NCBI GenBank assembly: GCA_963777625.1
Contig: CAVZRO010000024.1
Coordinates: forward strand, 1-64,000
Direction of reading: 5' to 3'
Length of the DNA: 64,000 bases
DNA from: DATDIC01 sp963777625
GTDB lineage: Bacteria; Pseudomonadota; Alphaproteobacteria; Acetobacterales; Acetobacteraceae
The notes under the pieces were generated by a model, which saw nothing but the letters and a program-made list of their open reading frames with translations, ran no database searches and was not told the DNA's origin. Position 1 is the stretch's first letter, and each line of letters starts with the position of its first letter. The position numbers were made by a program, and so were the translations under genes. Shown here piece by piece: positions 33,093 through 42,360 of the stretch.

Positions 33093-34128
33093 GGGATTCG
33101 CGCCCTCCGACAATCGCGTCGTCTCTCGGCAAATGCAGCAGGAAACCATGCTCCTGGCGGGCATCGCGGCCTACCGGCGGCATTCCTGGGTGCGCGATCT
33201 GCCCGACCCGCCGGAGGTCTGGCACGAAGGCGGCAGCCGGATGCTGGATTATGGCGGGGCCGGCGCGACCATGCTGGTCGTGCCGAGCCTGGTGAACCGT
33301 GCCTATGTGCTCGACCTGATGCCTGGGCACTCGATGCTGCGGTGGCTCGCGGCACATGGGGTCCGGCCATTGCTGCTGGACTGGGGCTGGCCCGGTGAAC
33401 TGGAACGGCCGTTCACGTTGACGGATTATGTCGCCGGACGGCTGGAACGGGCGCTGGTGGCGGCGGCCGGCCTTGCCGGCGGACCGGTGGTGCTGGCCGG
33501 CTACTGCATGGGTGGCACATTGGCGGTGGCTGCGGCGGAGCGACGCCCTGAACTGGTGCGGGCGTTGGCGCTGCTGGCGACTCCATGGGATTTTCATGCC
33601 GTCAACGCGCCGCAGGCGCGGCTTGCATCGCGGCTCCTGCCGATGCTGGAGCCGGCCATGCGAATGGGTGGCGCACTCCCGGTGGACGGGCTGCAGACGC
33701 TGTTCGCGATGCTCGACCCTGGAGGTGTGGCAGAGAAGTTCCGCGCCTTTGCACGGTTGGATCAGGACACCGAGCGGGCACGGCTGTTCGTGGCATTGGA
33801 GGATTGGTTGAACGATGGCGTCCCGTTGGCGGCACCGGTCGCGCGGGAATGCCTGGCCGGGTGGTACGGGGAAAACTCACCGGCGAGCGGAGCATGGCGG
33901 ATTGCCGGGCTGGCGGTGGATCCGCGGCAGTTGCGGATGCCGGCGCTGGTGATGGCACCCGGGCGGGACAGGATCGTGCCGCCGGAGTCGGCGCGCGCCC
34001 TGGCCGCGCTGATCGACGGGGCGATACTGCGCGAACCGCCCACGGGTCACATCGGAATGGTGGCCGGAATGGGTGCCCGCCACGGGCCATGGGAGATATT
34101 GCGGGAGTGGCTCGGACAGGTGGGATGA
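32899..34128 (+). CDS. PhaC-like alpha/beta hydrolase
   Basis: A 409-residue protein related to class I/III PHA synthases and polyhydroxyalkanoate depolymerase-like hydrolases. GYCMGG at 201-206 is the PHA-synthase form of the lipase box, with C203 as nucleophile. APGRDRIVPP carries the aspartate and TGHIGMVAG the histidine of the triad. It is shorter than true PhaC (about 570-600), so it may be a specialised synthase or a hydrolase. The start ATG 32899 sits directly behind GGAGG; GPRPLLLHL soon after it is typical of this Rhodospirillales family and supports the long overlap with the upstream gene. Confidence 0.78.
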   Translation: MTERTDAPGPLKRRGPRPLLLHLTLAMLRSSGCRSEWLNSSGELPSWNLAPGAECVAALLRGAGEGFAPSDNRVVSRQMQQETMLLAGIAAYRRHSWVRDLPDPPEVWHEGGSRMLDYGGAGATMLVVPSLVNRAYVLDLMPGHSMLRWLAAHGVRPLLLDWGWPGELERPFTLTDYVAGRLERALVAAAGLAGGPVVLAGYCMGGTLAVAAAERRPELVRALALLATPWDFHAVNAPQARLASRLLPMLEPAMRMGGALPVDGLQTLFAMLDPGGVAEKFRAFARLDQDTERARLFVALEDWLNDGVPLAAPVARECLAGWYGENSPASGAWRIAGLAVDPRQLRMPALVMAPGRDRIVPPESARALAALIDGAILREPPTGHIGMVAGMGARHGPWEILREWLGQVG

Positions 34129-34166
34129 TCGGGTGCTCCCGGTTCGATGCACGGCAAGCCCGTCTC

Positions 34167-34203
34167 GTCATGGCCGCTTTCGCGACGCGAAAGCGGCCAT
34201 GAC
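34167..34203. terminator. Perfect inverted repeat between convergent genes
   Basis: Two exact 18-base arms, GTCATGGCCGCTTTCGCG and its reverse complement, are separated by a single A. The element lies 39 bases after the PhaC-like stop and 52 bases from the stop of the opposite gene, an ideal place for a bidirectional terminator. Its sequence is of the same kind as the GCGGGCATGACGG repeats elsewhere in the window, so it may be a repeat put to use as a terminator. Confidence 0.6.
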
Positions 34204-34254
34204 GGATCGAGTGTCGTCGTCCTCGCAGGTTGGTATTATTGCCGGCGAACGACG

Positions 34255-34923
34255 TCAGTGCGGTTTCTCTTCCTTGGAAAAGTCCACGCCCGCGCGTCCT
34301 TGCGCGGACAGATGAGCGACCGGTAAATGCCAGCCGTGTCTGATCGCCATGAAGCGAAGGCCGAAGCACAGAGCGCCTCCGGCCAGAGCTGAGACGCCAT
34401 AGGAAACACCAAGGGCGTTCCCGATGACGACGATGGACGCACCAGCCAGTGCTGCAACGGCATATAGATCGGAACGCAGCACCTGCGGAATTTCAGCAAG
34501 CAGAACATCGCGCATCATGCCGCCGCCGATGCCGGTCAACATGCCCAGAAGAGCAGACATTACCGGGCTCAACCCGAACGTGATCGCCTTTTCCGTACCG
34601 GCGACGGCGAAGAACGACAGTCCCACCGCGTCGAACAGAAGCACCGGACTGCGCAGCCGGTCGATGCCGGCATACCAGAAGAAGGTTAAAATTCCGGCCA
34701 GGACCGAAACCAGCAAATACAGTCCATCGGTCAGAGCGGCCGGCGGTACCGCGCCGATCAGCAGATCTCGGGTGATCCCGCCAACGTTTCCTGTCACGAA
34801 GGACAGGACAAGAATGCCGAACATGTCGAGCCGTCGATTGACCGCGGCAACTGCTCCGCTGATCGCGAAAACGAAGGTGCCCCCCAAGTCGAGTATATGC
34901 ACGAACGTTTCAATGGCGATCAT
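34255..34923 (-). CDS. TRIC-type (UPF0126) cation channel protein
   Basis: A 222-residue membrane protein with seven hydrophobic segments and the duplicated glycine-rich motifs of the TRIC/YadS family: LDLGGTFVFAISGAVAAVNRRLD near 12-33, TGNVGGITRDLLIG, and the second-repeat version TGIGGGMMRDVLL. Bacterial homologues form trimeric potassium-permeable channels. The charged C-terminal tail is cytoplasmic or external. It is convergent with the PhaC-like gene. Confidence 0.86.
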   Translation of the reverse strand: MIAIETFVHILDLGGTFVFAISGAVAAVNRRLDMFGILVLSFVTGNVGGITRDLLIGAVPPAALTDGLYLLVSVLAGILTFFWYAGIDRLRSPVLLFDAVGLSFFAVAGTEKAITFGLSPVMSALLGMLTGIGGGMMRDVLLAEIPQVLRSDLYAVAALAGASIVVIGNALGVSYGVSALAGGALCFGLRFMAIRHGWHLPVAHLSAQGRAGVDFSKEEKPH

Positions 34924-35071
34924 GAACGCTCACCCGCGACAAGCTGATCGTTTCGAATGAAAGCCTAAGAGCGCTGGGACACATCCGATTCGTAATCTCG
35001 TCATCCGCGCGGGTAGTCATTCGCAGACGCAATCACGCTCCGGCGCCCGTGGCCGTCGCCCCGAAACGACG

Positions 35072-36346
35072 TCAGCTTGCGCCGAGCCAGGCCAGCGCGC
35101 CGACGACCAGCGTCTCGACACCGGTTTCCAAGGTCGGATGCAAAACCGGTGCGAATTTCGGGCTGTGATTGACCGGCAACTCATTCAGCTTGCCCGCGGC
35201 CTTGGCCTTGGCGTAGATCTCGGGATCGTTGCCGCCAACGAACCAAAACACCGAAGGCACCTGCCATGCGGTGCCGAAGCAGCCGAAATCCTCACTCGCC
35301 GGCGCGGGGCCGGTGTGCCTGACGCGGTCGGGGGGAAAGTAGCCGCGAAACGCCTCGGCGATGCGGTTGCTCGCGGTTTCATCATTCACGTTGAGCGGGT
35401 AGCGGTCGAGCGGCGTGATCTCCGGCTTGCGCGGGGCGCCCGAGGCTTCGGCCTCGGCATTGACGATCCGCTCGATCGCGGCAAGCACATGCTTGCGCAC
35501 GCCGGCATCGAAGGTCCGCACATTGAGCTTGATAAGGGCGTCGTCGGGAATGACGTTCTCCTTCGTGCCGGCCTGCAACACGCCGACCGTGAGCACCGCT
35601 GCGTCATTTGCGGCAACCTCGCGGGACACGACGGTCTGGAGCCGCAGGACGACGGATGCCGCCATGACGACGGGATCGATGCTGGCCTGCGGCATCGAGC
35701 CATGCGCGCCGCGCCCGAACAGACGGATTTGCAGGCTGTCCGCCGCGGCGGTAATCGGCCCGGCGCTGCCGGCGACGGTGCCGGCCGGACCGACCATGAC
35801 GTGCTGGCCAAGCACGACATCGGGTGTGGGGAAGCGCTTGAGCAGGCCGTCATCGATCATGGCCTGGGCGCCTTGCGCGGTTTCCTCACCCGGTTGGAAG
35901 ACAGCCATCAAGGTGCCCTTCCAGGTGTCGCGCGCCTGCGACAGCAATGTCGCCGCCCCGACCAGCCAGGTCACATGCATGTCGTGGCCGCACATATGGC
36001 CCACCGGCACTACGTTCCCTTCGGCATCCTTCGCCGTGGCCTTGCTGGCGTAGGCGAGGCCGGTGTTCTCGGCGATCGGCAGTGCATCCATGTCGGCGCG
36101 CAGCATCACCGTCGGCCCCTGGCCGTTGCGGAGCAGTCCCACGACACCGGTCTTGCCCACTCCGGTCGTCACCTCGTAGCCGGCCTTCCTGAGCCGGTCG
36201 GCGGCGATGCCCGCGGTTCGCGTTTCGTGCATCGACAGTTCGGGATGGGCGTGAATGTCCTTATAGAGCGGTTCGAGATCGGGGAGCAGCTTGCCCAGGT
36301 TCGTCAGGACAACGGATGCGCTGTTGGCGGAGGTATGCGGAGCCAT
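35072..36346 (-). CDS. M20-family amidohydrolase
   Basis: A zinc-dependent M20D peptidase/amidohydrolase (hippurate hydrolase, IAA-amino acid hydrolase type) that releases an amino acid from an N-acyl or N-carbamoyl group. The 424-residue product has RADMDALP at 83-90, the metal site GHMCGHDMHV at 116-125 (C119, H121), QPGEET with the catalytic and metal glutamates, and the late SEDFG. ATG 36346 has a clear AAGGAGATC in front, so the upstream extension is not used. The exact substrate cannot be told. Confidence 0.88.
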   Translation of the reverse strand: MAPHTSANSASVVLTNLGKLLPDLEPLYKDIHAHPELSMHETRTAGIAADRLRKAGYEVTTGVGKTGVVGLLRNGQGPTVMLRADMDALPIAENTGLAYASKATAKDAEGNVVPVGHMCGHDMHVTWLVGAATLLSQARDTWKGTLMAVFQPGEETAQGAQAMIDDGLLKRFPTPDVVLGQHVMVGPAGTVAGSAGPITAAADSLQIRLFGRGAHGSMPQASIDPVVMAASVVLRLQTVVSREVAANDAAVLTVGVLQAGTKENVIPDDALIKLNVRTFDAGVRKHVLAAIERIVNAEAEASGAPRKPEITPLDRYPLNVNDETASNRIAEAFRGYFPPDRVRHTGPAPASEDFGCFGTAWQVPSVFWFVGGNDPEIYAKAKAAGKLNELPVNHSPKFAPVLHPTLETGVETLVVGALAWLGAS

Positions 36347-36787
36347 GATGATCTCCTTCCGATGCGGCTGGCCGCCACGCGGCGGATCGGCTTCCGCGCC
36401 TTTGGTGCTCGAGAGCACTGCGGTCATGATCATGGCCGCGGGCAGGCGTGGTCACCTTCCTTCGGATAGTCTGGCACCTCGGGGCGATCGCGGCGAGGTG
36501 GCGGGGGCGCTGCGGCCTCGGCGGCAAGCGCGAGCAGTAAACCAACCCGTGCGGACGAAGACGCTCAGATCCGTCATGCCCGCGAAAGCGCGCAAAGCGG
36601 GCATCCAGGCGAAAAGCGCGGAATTCCGAGGGTTTGGCTGCGATTCCCGCTTTCGCGGGAATGACGGGGAACGGGAATGACGGGGAAGGACGGGGAACGG
36701 GAATGACGGAACGATAGCGTCGCCCTCAATACGGTCTGGTATTATACCCGCGGCCCAAAGCCGACATTTGTGCAAATCTCAACAACT
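36347..36787. repeat. Intergenic region with dispersed element copy (c)
   Basis: No gene is evident. The stretch 36539-36748 is a copy of the dispersed element on the minus strand: it ends GGTCTGGTATTATA and begins AACCAACCCGTGCGGACGAA, matching the opposite end of copy (b). Its interior holds several GGGAATGACGG units and the hairpin ATTCCCGCTTTCGCGGGAAT. At about 210 bases it is the longest copy with both ends visible. Confidence 0.75.
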
Positions 36788-38425
36788 TCAGTAGCGTTGT
36801 TCCGCGCTGTCCTGAACTCTCGCCTCCTGGTCACGCTCCGCTGGCGGACCATATCCGCCAGCGCCCGCGGTGACGATCTCCAGCACATCACCCGCCCGCA
36901 TCGCGCCGTTGCCGTGGTCCAGCACCGCGCCGGTCGTGTGCACCGCGGCCCGTCCGCCGGGCGCGCCGCCTCGCAGCCCCCAGGGCGCGTTCAGCACGCG
37001 GGCGATATCCACGCGCACGCGGCAATCCGCCTCCGCCCGATAGACGCGTCGCAGCCCCATGCCGCCGCGCTGCCGCCCACGACCGCCTGATCCGTCCACC
37101 AGCTCGTAGCGCAGCAAGGTCAGCGGGTACTCCACTTCCAGCGCCTCCACCGGCAGGTTGGAGGTGTTGGTCATGTGCACGTGGACACCGTCCAGTCCGT
37201 CCTTGTTCGCCCGTGCACCGGAGCCGCCGCCGATCGTTTCCAGATATACCCATAAGCGGTTGCTGTCCGGCATCTGCCCGGCAAAGGTGACGGAGGTGCA
37301 GGCGCCGTTGCTGGCCGCGGTCACTCGCTCCGGCACCGCCTCGGCCAGGGCGCCGTGGATCAGATCGACCACCCGCTGGCAGGCGCCGAGCCGCCCGTTC
37401 ACCGCCGCTGGATGCAGGCAGTTGACGATGGTGCCCTCCGGCGCGGTGACGTGCAGTGGACGCGCCAGGCCGGCGTTGGGCAGGATGGTGGGATCCACCA
37501 CCGTCTTCACCGCGTAGTAAACGGTGGAGAGCAGCGCGGTCCAGGTCATGTTCAGCCCGGCGCGCACCTGCGGATCGGCGTCGAAATGCAGGTGCATCTC
37601 GTCGCCGCGGACGGTGATGGCGCAGGACATGGCCAGCTCGCCGTCGATCTCCGGACAGTCGTAGCGGTCGGCGAAGCGGTAGGTGCCGTCCGGGATGCGG
37701 GCGATGCCGGCGCGCATCTTGCGCTCGGCGTAGTCCTGCAAGGCGTCGCCGGCGGCGAGCACGGTGTCGCGGCCGTAGCGGGCGCAGAGTGCCGTCATGC
37801 GCTGGACGCCGAGGCGATTGGCGGCCATCTGGGCGCGCAGGTCCGACAGGCGCTCACGCGGGACCTGGCAGTTGAGCAGGATGAGTTCCTGCACGTCGGT
37901 CTGCAATTCGCCGGCCCGGTAGAGGCGGATGGGCGGGATGCGCAGGCCTTCCTGGTAGATGTGGGCGTGGCCGCGATCGGCGAAATCGGCGTGGTGCGCC
38001 AGGTTGACGGCCCAGGCGACGATCGTTTCGTCGACGAAGATCGGCTCGGCCAGCACGATGTCGGGCAGGTGGGTGCCGCCGCCTTCATAGGCGTCGTTGC
38101 CGACGAACACGTCGCCTGGACGCATGTCGGCGATCGGGTGGCGCTTCATGATATGCGGCAGCAGGCCGATGAAGCTGCCCAGATGCATGGGGATGTGCTC
38201 GGCCTGGCAGAGCGTGTTGCCCTCGGTGTCGAATAGCGCGGTGGAGCAGTCGCGTCGTTCTTTGATGTTGGTGGAGAAGCTGGCGCGGATCAGCGCCTCG
38301 CCCATTTCCTCGACGATGGAGGAGAGGGCGCTGCCGATCACTTCGACGGTGATCGGGTCGATGTTGGGGGTCTGCGCCAGGCGCGCGTCGGAGGGTAGCA
38401 CGGGCGGGTTCACACGGAGAGCCAC
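36788..38425 (-). CDS. hyuB: Hydantoinase B / oxoprolinase-type subunit
   Basis: A 545-residue HyuB protein, normally the B subunit of an ATP-dependent N-methylhydantoinase, 5-oxoprolinase or acetone-carboxylase-like complex. Visible landmarks are VIGSALSSIVEEMGEALIRASFS, the metal-region GNDAYEGGGTHLPD, HHADFADRGH, and ETIGGGSGAR with GSGGRGRQRGGMGLRR near the C-terminus. The A subunit that should accompany it is not in the window; the neighbouring genes are amidohydrolases, so any partner must be encoded elsewhere. Confidence 0.9.
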   Translation of the reverse strand: MALRVNPPVLPSDARLAQTPNIDPITVEVIGSALSSIVEEMGEALIRASFSTNIKERRDCSTALFDTEGNTLCQAEHIPMHLGSFIGLLPHIMKRHPIADMRPGDVFVGNDAYEGGGTHLPDIVLAEPIFVDETIVAWAVNLAHHADFADRGHAHIYQEGLRIPPIRLYRAGELQTDVQELILLNCQVPRERLSDLRAQMAANRLGVQRMTALCARYGRDTVLAAGDALQDYAERKMRAGIARIPDGTYRFADRYDCPEIDGELAMSCAITVRGDEMHLHFDADPQVRAGLNMTWTALLSTVYYAVKTVVDPTILPNAGLARPLHVTAPEGTIVNCLHPAAVNGRLGACQRVVDLIHGALAEAVPERVTAASNGACTSVTFAGQMPDSNRLWVYLETIGGGSGARANKDGLDGVHVHMTNTSNLPVEALEVEYPLTLLRYELVDGSGGRGRQRGGMGLRRVYRAEADCRVRVDIARVLNAPWGLRGGAPGGRAAVHTTGAVLDHGNGAMRAGDVLEIVTAGAGGYGPPAERDQEARVQDSAEQRY

Positions 38426-38502
38426 TGAGGACCACGGAGAGCCACGGAGGGAATTCTTCTCAGTGGCTCTCCGTGGTCCTCCGTGGATCTCTGTGTAAAG
38501 GT
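38409..38502. repeat. Palindromic CACGGAGAGCCAC repeat
   Basis: Alternating copies of CCACGGAGAGCCAC and GTGGCTCTCCGTGG form a long imperfect palindrome around GAATTC. It overlaps the first codons of hyuB and fills the gap to the next gene, so its hairpin could affect translation of hyuB. Confidence 0.7.
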
Positions 38503-38512
38503 TTTCAAACGA

Positions 38513-39636
38513 TCACACCCCGTACACCGCCCGCGCGTTGTCCCGGAACACCATCCGGCGCTGCTGCTCCGTCATGCGGATCGGCAGTGCGTGCGCCGGA
38601 TCGTCGAAGTCCCAGTGCGGGTAGTCGGTGGCGAACAGCACGCGGTCCCAGCCGAGCCATTCGATGGTTTCGGCCAGGTGCTCGCGCGGCTCCGGCTCCT
38701 CGATCGGCTGGGTGGTGAACCAGACGTTGCTGCGGAGGTATTCGGAGGGCGGGCGTTTCAGGTGCGGCATTTCGTTCCGCAGCTTGGCCCATTGCCGGTC
38801 CATCCGCCAGGCCAGCGCCGCGCCCCAGGCCAGGCCCGGCCTCGATCAGCACGACCTTCAGTGTCGGCAGCCGCTCGAACACGCCCTCGAAGATCATGCT
38901 GACCAGCAGCGCCTGCTGGGCCTGGGCGTGACCGACCATTTCTTCGAGATAGAAGGATCCCCAGCCGCCGGCGGTGATCGGCCAGCCGCCATAGCCGAAC
39001 GCGTGCACGCCGACCGGCAGCCCGGCGGCTGCGGCGGCCTCATAGATCGGCCAGTAGCGCCGGTTGCCCAGCGGGTCGGCGGTGCGGCTCAGCAGCAGCA
39101 CCTGGGCGAAGTTGGGATCGCCCGCCCGCAGCTCGATCTCGCGGACCGAGGCGACGGCGTCTTCGTAGGGGACCAGCACGGAGGCCTTCAGCCGCGCGTC
39201 GCGCGAGGTCCATTCCGCCACCTGCCATTCGTTGGTGGCGTGGGTGAGGGCGGCGGACAGCTCGGCATTCTGGGCGCCCTGACCGCTGCTCAGCGGGTTC
39301 AGGATGCCGAGCGCCACGTTGTTCGGGTCCAGGTGCTGCTCGGCCATGAAGCTCAAACTGCTGCCGGGGGATTCGCCGGGCGGCCAGGCGTCCCGCCGGC
39401 AGGCGAGCGGCTGGCCTTTCGGGTAGGCCGAGCCCTTTTCCCAGGGCTGGCGATAGCTGACCCCGAATGCCGCCACGTGTTCCCGCCAGCGGCGCGACAG
39501 GTATGGGTGGAGGTCGGGGCTGACGCCGCCGATCCCGGTCCCGCGGGCGCGCGGATGCACGTCGCAATCGGCGATGGCGAGTTTTGTCGAAGCGGCCGGC
39601 TGGTGCGCCGGAGCGGTTCAGGACGTCCACGTTCAT
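38513..39636 (-). pseudogene. Amidohydrolase-2 family protein, two frame breaks
   Basis: A metal-dependent TIM-barrel hydrolase or decarboxylase (ACMSD-like amidohydrolase family). ATG 39636 (MNVDVLNR) leads, after a +1 shift near 39600, into KLAIADCDVHPRARGTG with the metal-binding D-x-H, then YEAAAAAGLPVGVHAFG. A second +1 shift near 38833 leads into WRMDRQWAKLRNEMPHLKR and the C-terminal LFATDYPHWDFDDPA, whose aspartate is catalytic. The span is two bases over a multiple of three, which fits two insertions; corrected length is about 373 residues. It is a paralogue of the next gene upstream and is coupled to it by ATGA. Confidence 0.78.
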
Positions 39637-40699
39637 GACACGGTCTCCTGCAGCCGAACATAGGTGCGAAGCGGGTTCTCCACCATGATCTTCCGCGCCA
39701 GTCCGGGGTCAAGCCCGGCCGGGATCGCCTCGGTGCCCTCGAACTGCCAGTGCGGGTAGTCGGTGGAGAACAGCAGCGTCTACGTCCGAGCCGATATGGT
39801 CGATCACGCGCATCACCGCGGCCGGGTCCGGCGGGGCGTCGAACGGCTGCAAGGTCAGCCGCACGCGGTCGCGCACGATGCTGGCGGGCGGGTCGGACAC
39901 CCAGGGGATCTCGCTGCGCAGCCCCTTCCAGAACTTGGTCAACGCGCCAGAGATAGGCGGGCAGCCAGGTGACGCCGGATTCCAGCAGCACCACGGTCAG
40001 CGCCGGGAACCTGGCGAACACGCCCTCGGCGATCAGGCTGGTGAGCTGCGACTGGAAGCCGGGCGCCTGGTTGACGTAGTCCTCGGTGAAGTAGCTCGGC
40101 CAGCCGACCGGCGTGACCGGATGGCGATAGGTGCTGCCGGCGTGGATGCCGACCGGCAACCCGTGGCGCTCGGCGGCGGCATAGATCGGCCAGTTCTGGC
40201 GGCGTCCGAGCGGCAGCTCGCCGCCGACCAGCAGCAGCACCTGCACGAAGCGGCGGTCGGGGGCGACCCGTTCGATCTCGGCCGCGGCCAGATCGGCATT
40301 CAGCATCGGCACGACGATGGAGGCGCGCAGCCGGTCGTCGCGGTCCAGCCATTCGCGCGCGATCCAGTCGTTGACGGCGCGGCAGAAGACCGCGGCGATG
40401 TCGTCGCTGAACGGCACCTGCGCGCTGTAGAGGCAGTTCAGGATGCCGAGCCGGGTGCCGAACGGGGCAAGTGCCTCGGCGGCCAGCCGGTCGGGCGTGG
40501 TGGCGCCCTGGCCTTGCGCGTCACGCCAGTCGGCGCGCGCGCTGAGCGGATTGACGCGTGGGTAGGAGATCGAGACCAGCTCGTCGAAACCGCGCCGAAC
40601 GACCGTTTCGCGCCAGTGGTCGTCCAGGAACGGCAGCAGGGTCTTCAGCCCCGGAACGGTGGGGTGCAGGTCACAGTCGATCGGGCCGGTCTCGGTCAT
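39633..40699 (-). pseudogene. Amidohydrolase-2 family protein (paralogue), two frame breaks
   Basis: Starts MTETGPIDCDLHPTVPG with a D-x-H metal motif, continues through RVNPLSARADW and AAERHGLPVGIHAGSTYRH, then breaks near 39944 (WLPAYLWR into LTKFWKGLRSEIPWV) and again near 39781 (HIGSD into LLFSTDYPHWQFEG). Removing one base at each site gives an intact protein of about 354 residues that ends in PLRTYVRLQETVS. Its layout parallels the downstream paralogue. The start overlaps the nth stop (ATGA), so nth and both amidohydrolases may form one transcript. Confidence 0.78.
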
Positions 40700-41379
40700 C
40701 GTCGGGCGGTCGATTCCCTTGGCGCGGGGGTTTTGTCCGGATAGCGGCACCATTCGGCGGCGACGCAGCGCCAGCATTCCGGGACGCGCGCCTTGCACAC
40801 GTAACGGCCGTGCAAAATGAGCCAGTGATGCGCGTTGTGCAACAACTCGGGCGGGATGCGCTTCAGCAGCGCTTGCTCGACATCCAGCGGGGCCTTGCCG
40901 GGGGCGATGCCGGTGCGGTTGCCGAGGCGGAAGACATGGGTATCGACTGCCATGGTGGGTTCGCCGAAGGCGACGTTCAGCACCACGTTGGCGGTCTTGC
41001 GGCCGACGCCGGGGAGCGATTCCAGCGCCTCTCGGTCATGCGGCACCTGGCCGCCGAAGCGTTCCAGCAACTGCCGTGACAGCTCCATGACGTTGCGGGA
41101 CTTCGTTTGCCAGAACCCCAGGCTGCGGATGTGGTTGGCGACGCCCTCCACGCCGAGGCGGACCATGGCGTCGGGTGTGGGCGCGTCGCGGAACAGTCCC
41201 TCGGTGGCGCGGTTGACCGCGACGTCCGTGGTTTGGGCCGAGAGCACAACGGCGATCAGCAGTGTGTAGGGGTCGGCGAAATGAAGCTCGCTGCGCGGAT
41301 CGGGCGTGGCGCGGGCCAGCGCTTCCAGGAACTGGCGGACTTCAGCGAGGTTCATGACTCGGCGCGGCGCTTTGGTCAT
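40696..41379 (-). CDS. nth: Endonuclease III
   Basis: A base-excision repair glycosylase/lyase for oxidised pyrimidines. The 227-residue product has the helix-hairpin-helix LPGVGRKTA (122-130) with catalytic K128, the conserved VDTHVFR with D146, and the C-terminal [4Fe-4S] ligand pattern C-x6-C-x2-C-x5-C in CKARVPECWRCVAAEWC. I start at the ATG at 41379; another ATG lies eight codons downstream. Confidence 0.95.
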   Translation of the reverse strand: MTKAPRRVMNLAEVRQFLEALARATPDPRSELHFADPYTLLIAVVLSAQTTDVAVNRATEGLFRDAPTPDAMVRLGVEGVANHIRSLGFWQTKSRNVMELSRQLLERFGGQVPHDREALESLPGVGRKTANVVLNVAFGEPTMAVDTHVFRLGNRTGIAPGKAPLDVEQALLKRIPPELLHNAHHWLILHGRYVCKARVPECWRCVAAEWCRYPDKTPAPRESTARR

Positions 41380-41435
41380 TGCCGGGTTTGTGGCGTGCCG
41401 CCGATGGGATCGCAAGCGGTGATCCTGGCGTATCG

Positions 41436-41601
41436 GGGCCGGCGGTCTGGGGCGGATGGTCGGCCGATCGGACGCTGCCGGTGATCAATGCGCTGATCGC
41501 GGCCATGGCGATCAGCTACGGCCTCACGCTGGTGACCCTTCAAGACGCGCGATGTGGAGCTTACGGATGTTTTGCTCATTGATCCCCGGCAGGCGCGATA
41601 A
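41436..41601 (+). pseudogene. Truncated and frameshifted VapC (PIN-domain) toxin remnant
   Basis: Only the C-terminal part of a PIN-domain ribonuclease is recognisable: WSADRTLPVINALIAAMAIS, then GLTLVT, and after a +1 shift near 41537 RDVELTDVLLIDPRQAR and a stop. This matches the VapC end RTLPVID-LIAATA-LTLVTRN-D. The N-terminal half with the first catalytic acids is absent, and no VapB antitoxin is present. It lies between nth and the DUF2244 gene. Confidence 0.6.
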
Positions 41602-41652
41602 CGGGCTGCCCAGATTGCGTGCATGCGGGCTGGGGTGTCTTATGCAAGCCTG

Positions 41653-42165
41653 ATGGAACCGGTCCTGTTCGAGGCGGTGATCGTGCCGTATCGCAGCCTG
41701 TCGCCACGGGGGCTGCGCATCCTGACAGGCGTGATCTGCGGGTTGTGCGCGCTGACGACGTTGCGCTTCCTGCTGATCCGCGCCTGGCCGGTGATCGGGT
41801 TCAGCGTGGTCGAGGTGGGGCTCGCGGTCGGGCTGCTCTGGTTCAACCTGCGGCGGGGCCGCCAGAGCGAGATCATCCTGCTGACCGAGACGGAACTCGA
41901 GATCGTGCGGACCGATACCGCCGGGCGGAAGCAATCAGAACGGCTGCCGAACGGCTGGCTGAATGTGGTGTTGCAGGAACCGGCGGGCCGGATTCCCCGG
42001 CTCCTGCTGGTTGCCCGCCAGCAGCAGCGCGAGATTGCCGCGTGGCTGGGGGAGGGAGAGAAGCGGGATCTCGCCGTGGCGTTGCGGGATGCGCTGGACC
42101 GGATGCGTCATCCGGTGTTTGACAATCCGCAGTTGCGGGAGGAGGGGCTGGAACGCAGGGGGTGA
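41653..42165 (+). CDS. DUF2244 membrane protein
   Basis: A 170-residue protein with VLFEAVIVPYRSLSPRGLR followed by two hydrophobic segments (LTGVICGLCALTTL and VGLAVGLLWF) and a cytoplasmic beta-rich domain, the typical DUF2244 pattern of alphaproteobacteria. The function is unknown. ATG 41653 puts the PhRSLS-like motif at its usual place; ATG 41623 would add ten residues. DUF2244 genes commonly sit next to nth, as here, but on the opposite strand. Confidence 0.8.
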   Translation: MEPVLFEAVIVPYRSLSPRGLRILTGVICGLCALTTLRFLLIRAWPVIGFSVVEVGLAVGLLWFNLRRGRQSEIILLTETELEIVRTDTAGRKQSERLPNGWLNVVLQEPAGRIPRLLLVARQQQREIAAWLGEGEKRDLAVALRDALDRMRHPVFDNPQLREEGLERRG

Positions 42166-42265
42166 GGGACGCGTGGCTGGTCAGTGACGGGGTCGCCCCA
42201 TCGGGGCTGGGTTGTTGGCGGCGCTTATGTCTTTGATGTTGCAGTAGAACCTGGATGCCCGCGAC

Positions 42266-42360
42266 AAGCCCGGGCATGACGGTTAGATCGCCGGGCATGA
42301 CGGCTAAATCGCCGGGCGCGACGGGTAGATCGCCGGGCACGACGGGTAAATCGCCGCGGG
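42266..42360. repeat. 21-bp tandem repeat array
   Basis: Four to five units of about 21 bases (ATCGCCGGGCATGACGGSTA) at 42266-42360, directly after the stop codon of the PanE-like gene. Later units drift to CGCGACGGG and CACGACGGG. The unit resembles the CCGGCCATGACGG motif inside the dispersed elements. Confidence 0.75.

Noticed and set aside
42180..42360. A heptapeptide-repeat protein (PGDLxVM) on the minus strand
   Set aside because: The repeat peptide arises from reading the 21-bp intergenic array; the surrounding frame is a shadow of the PanE-like gene.
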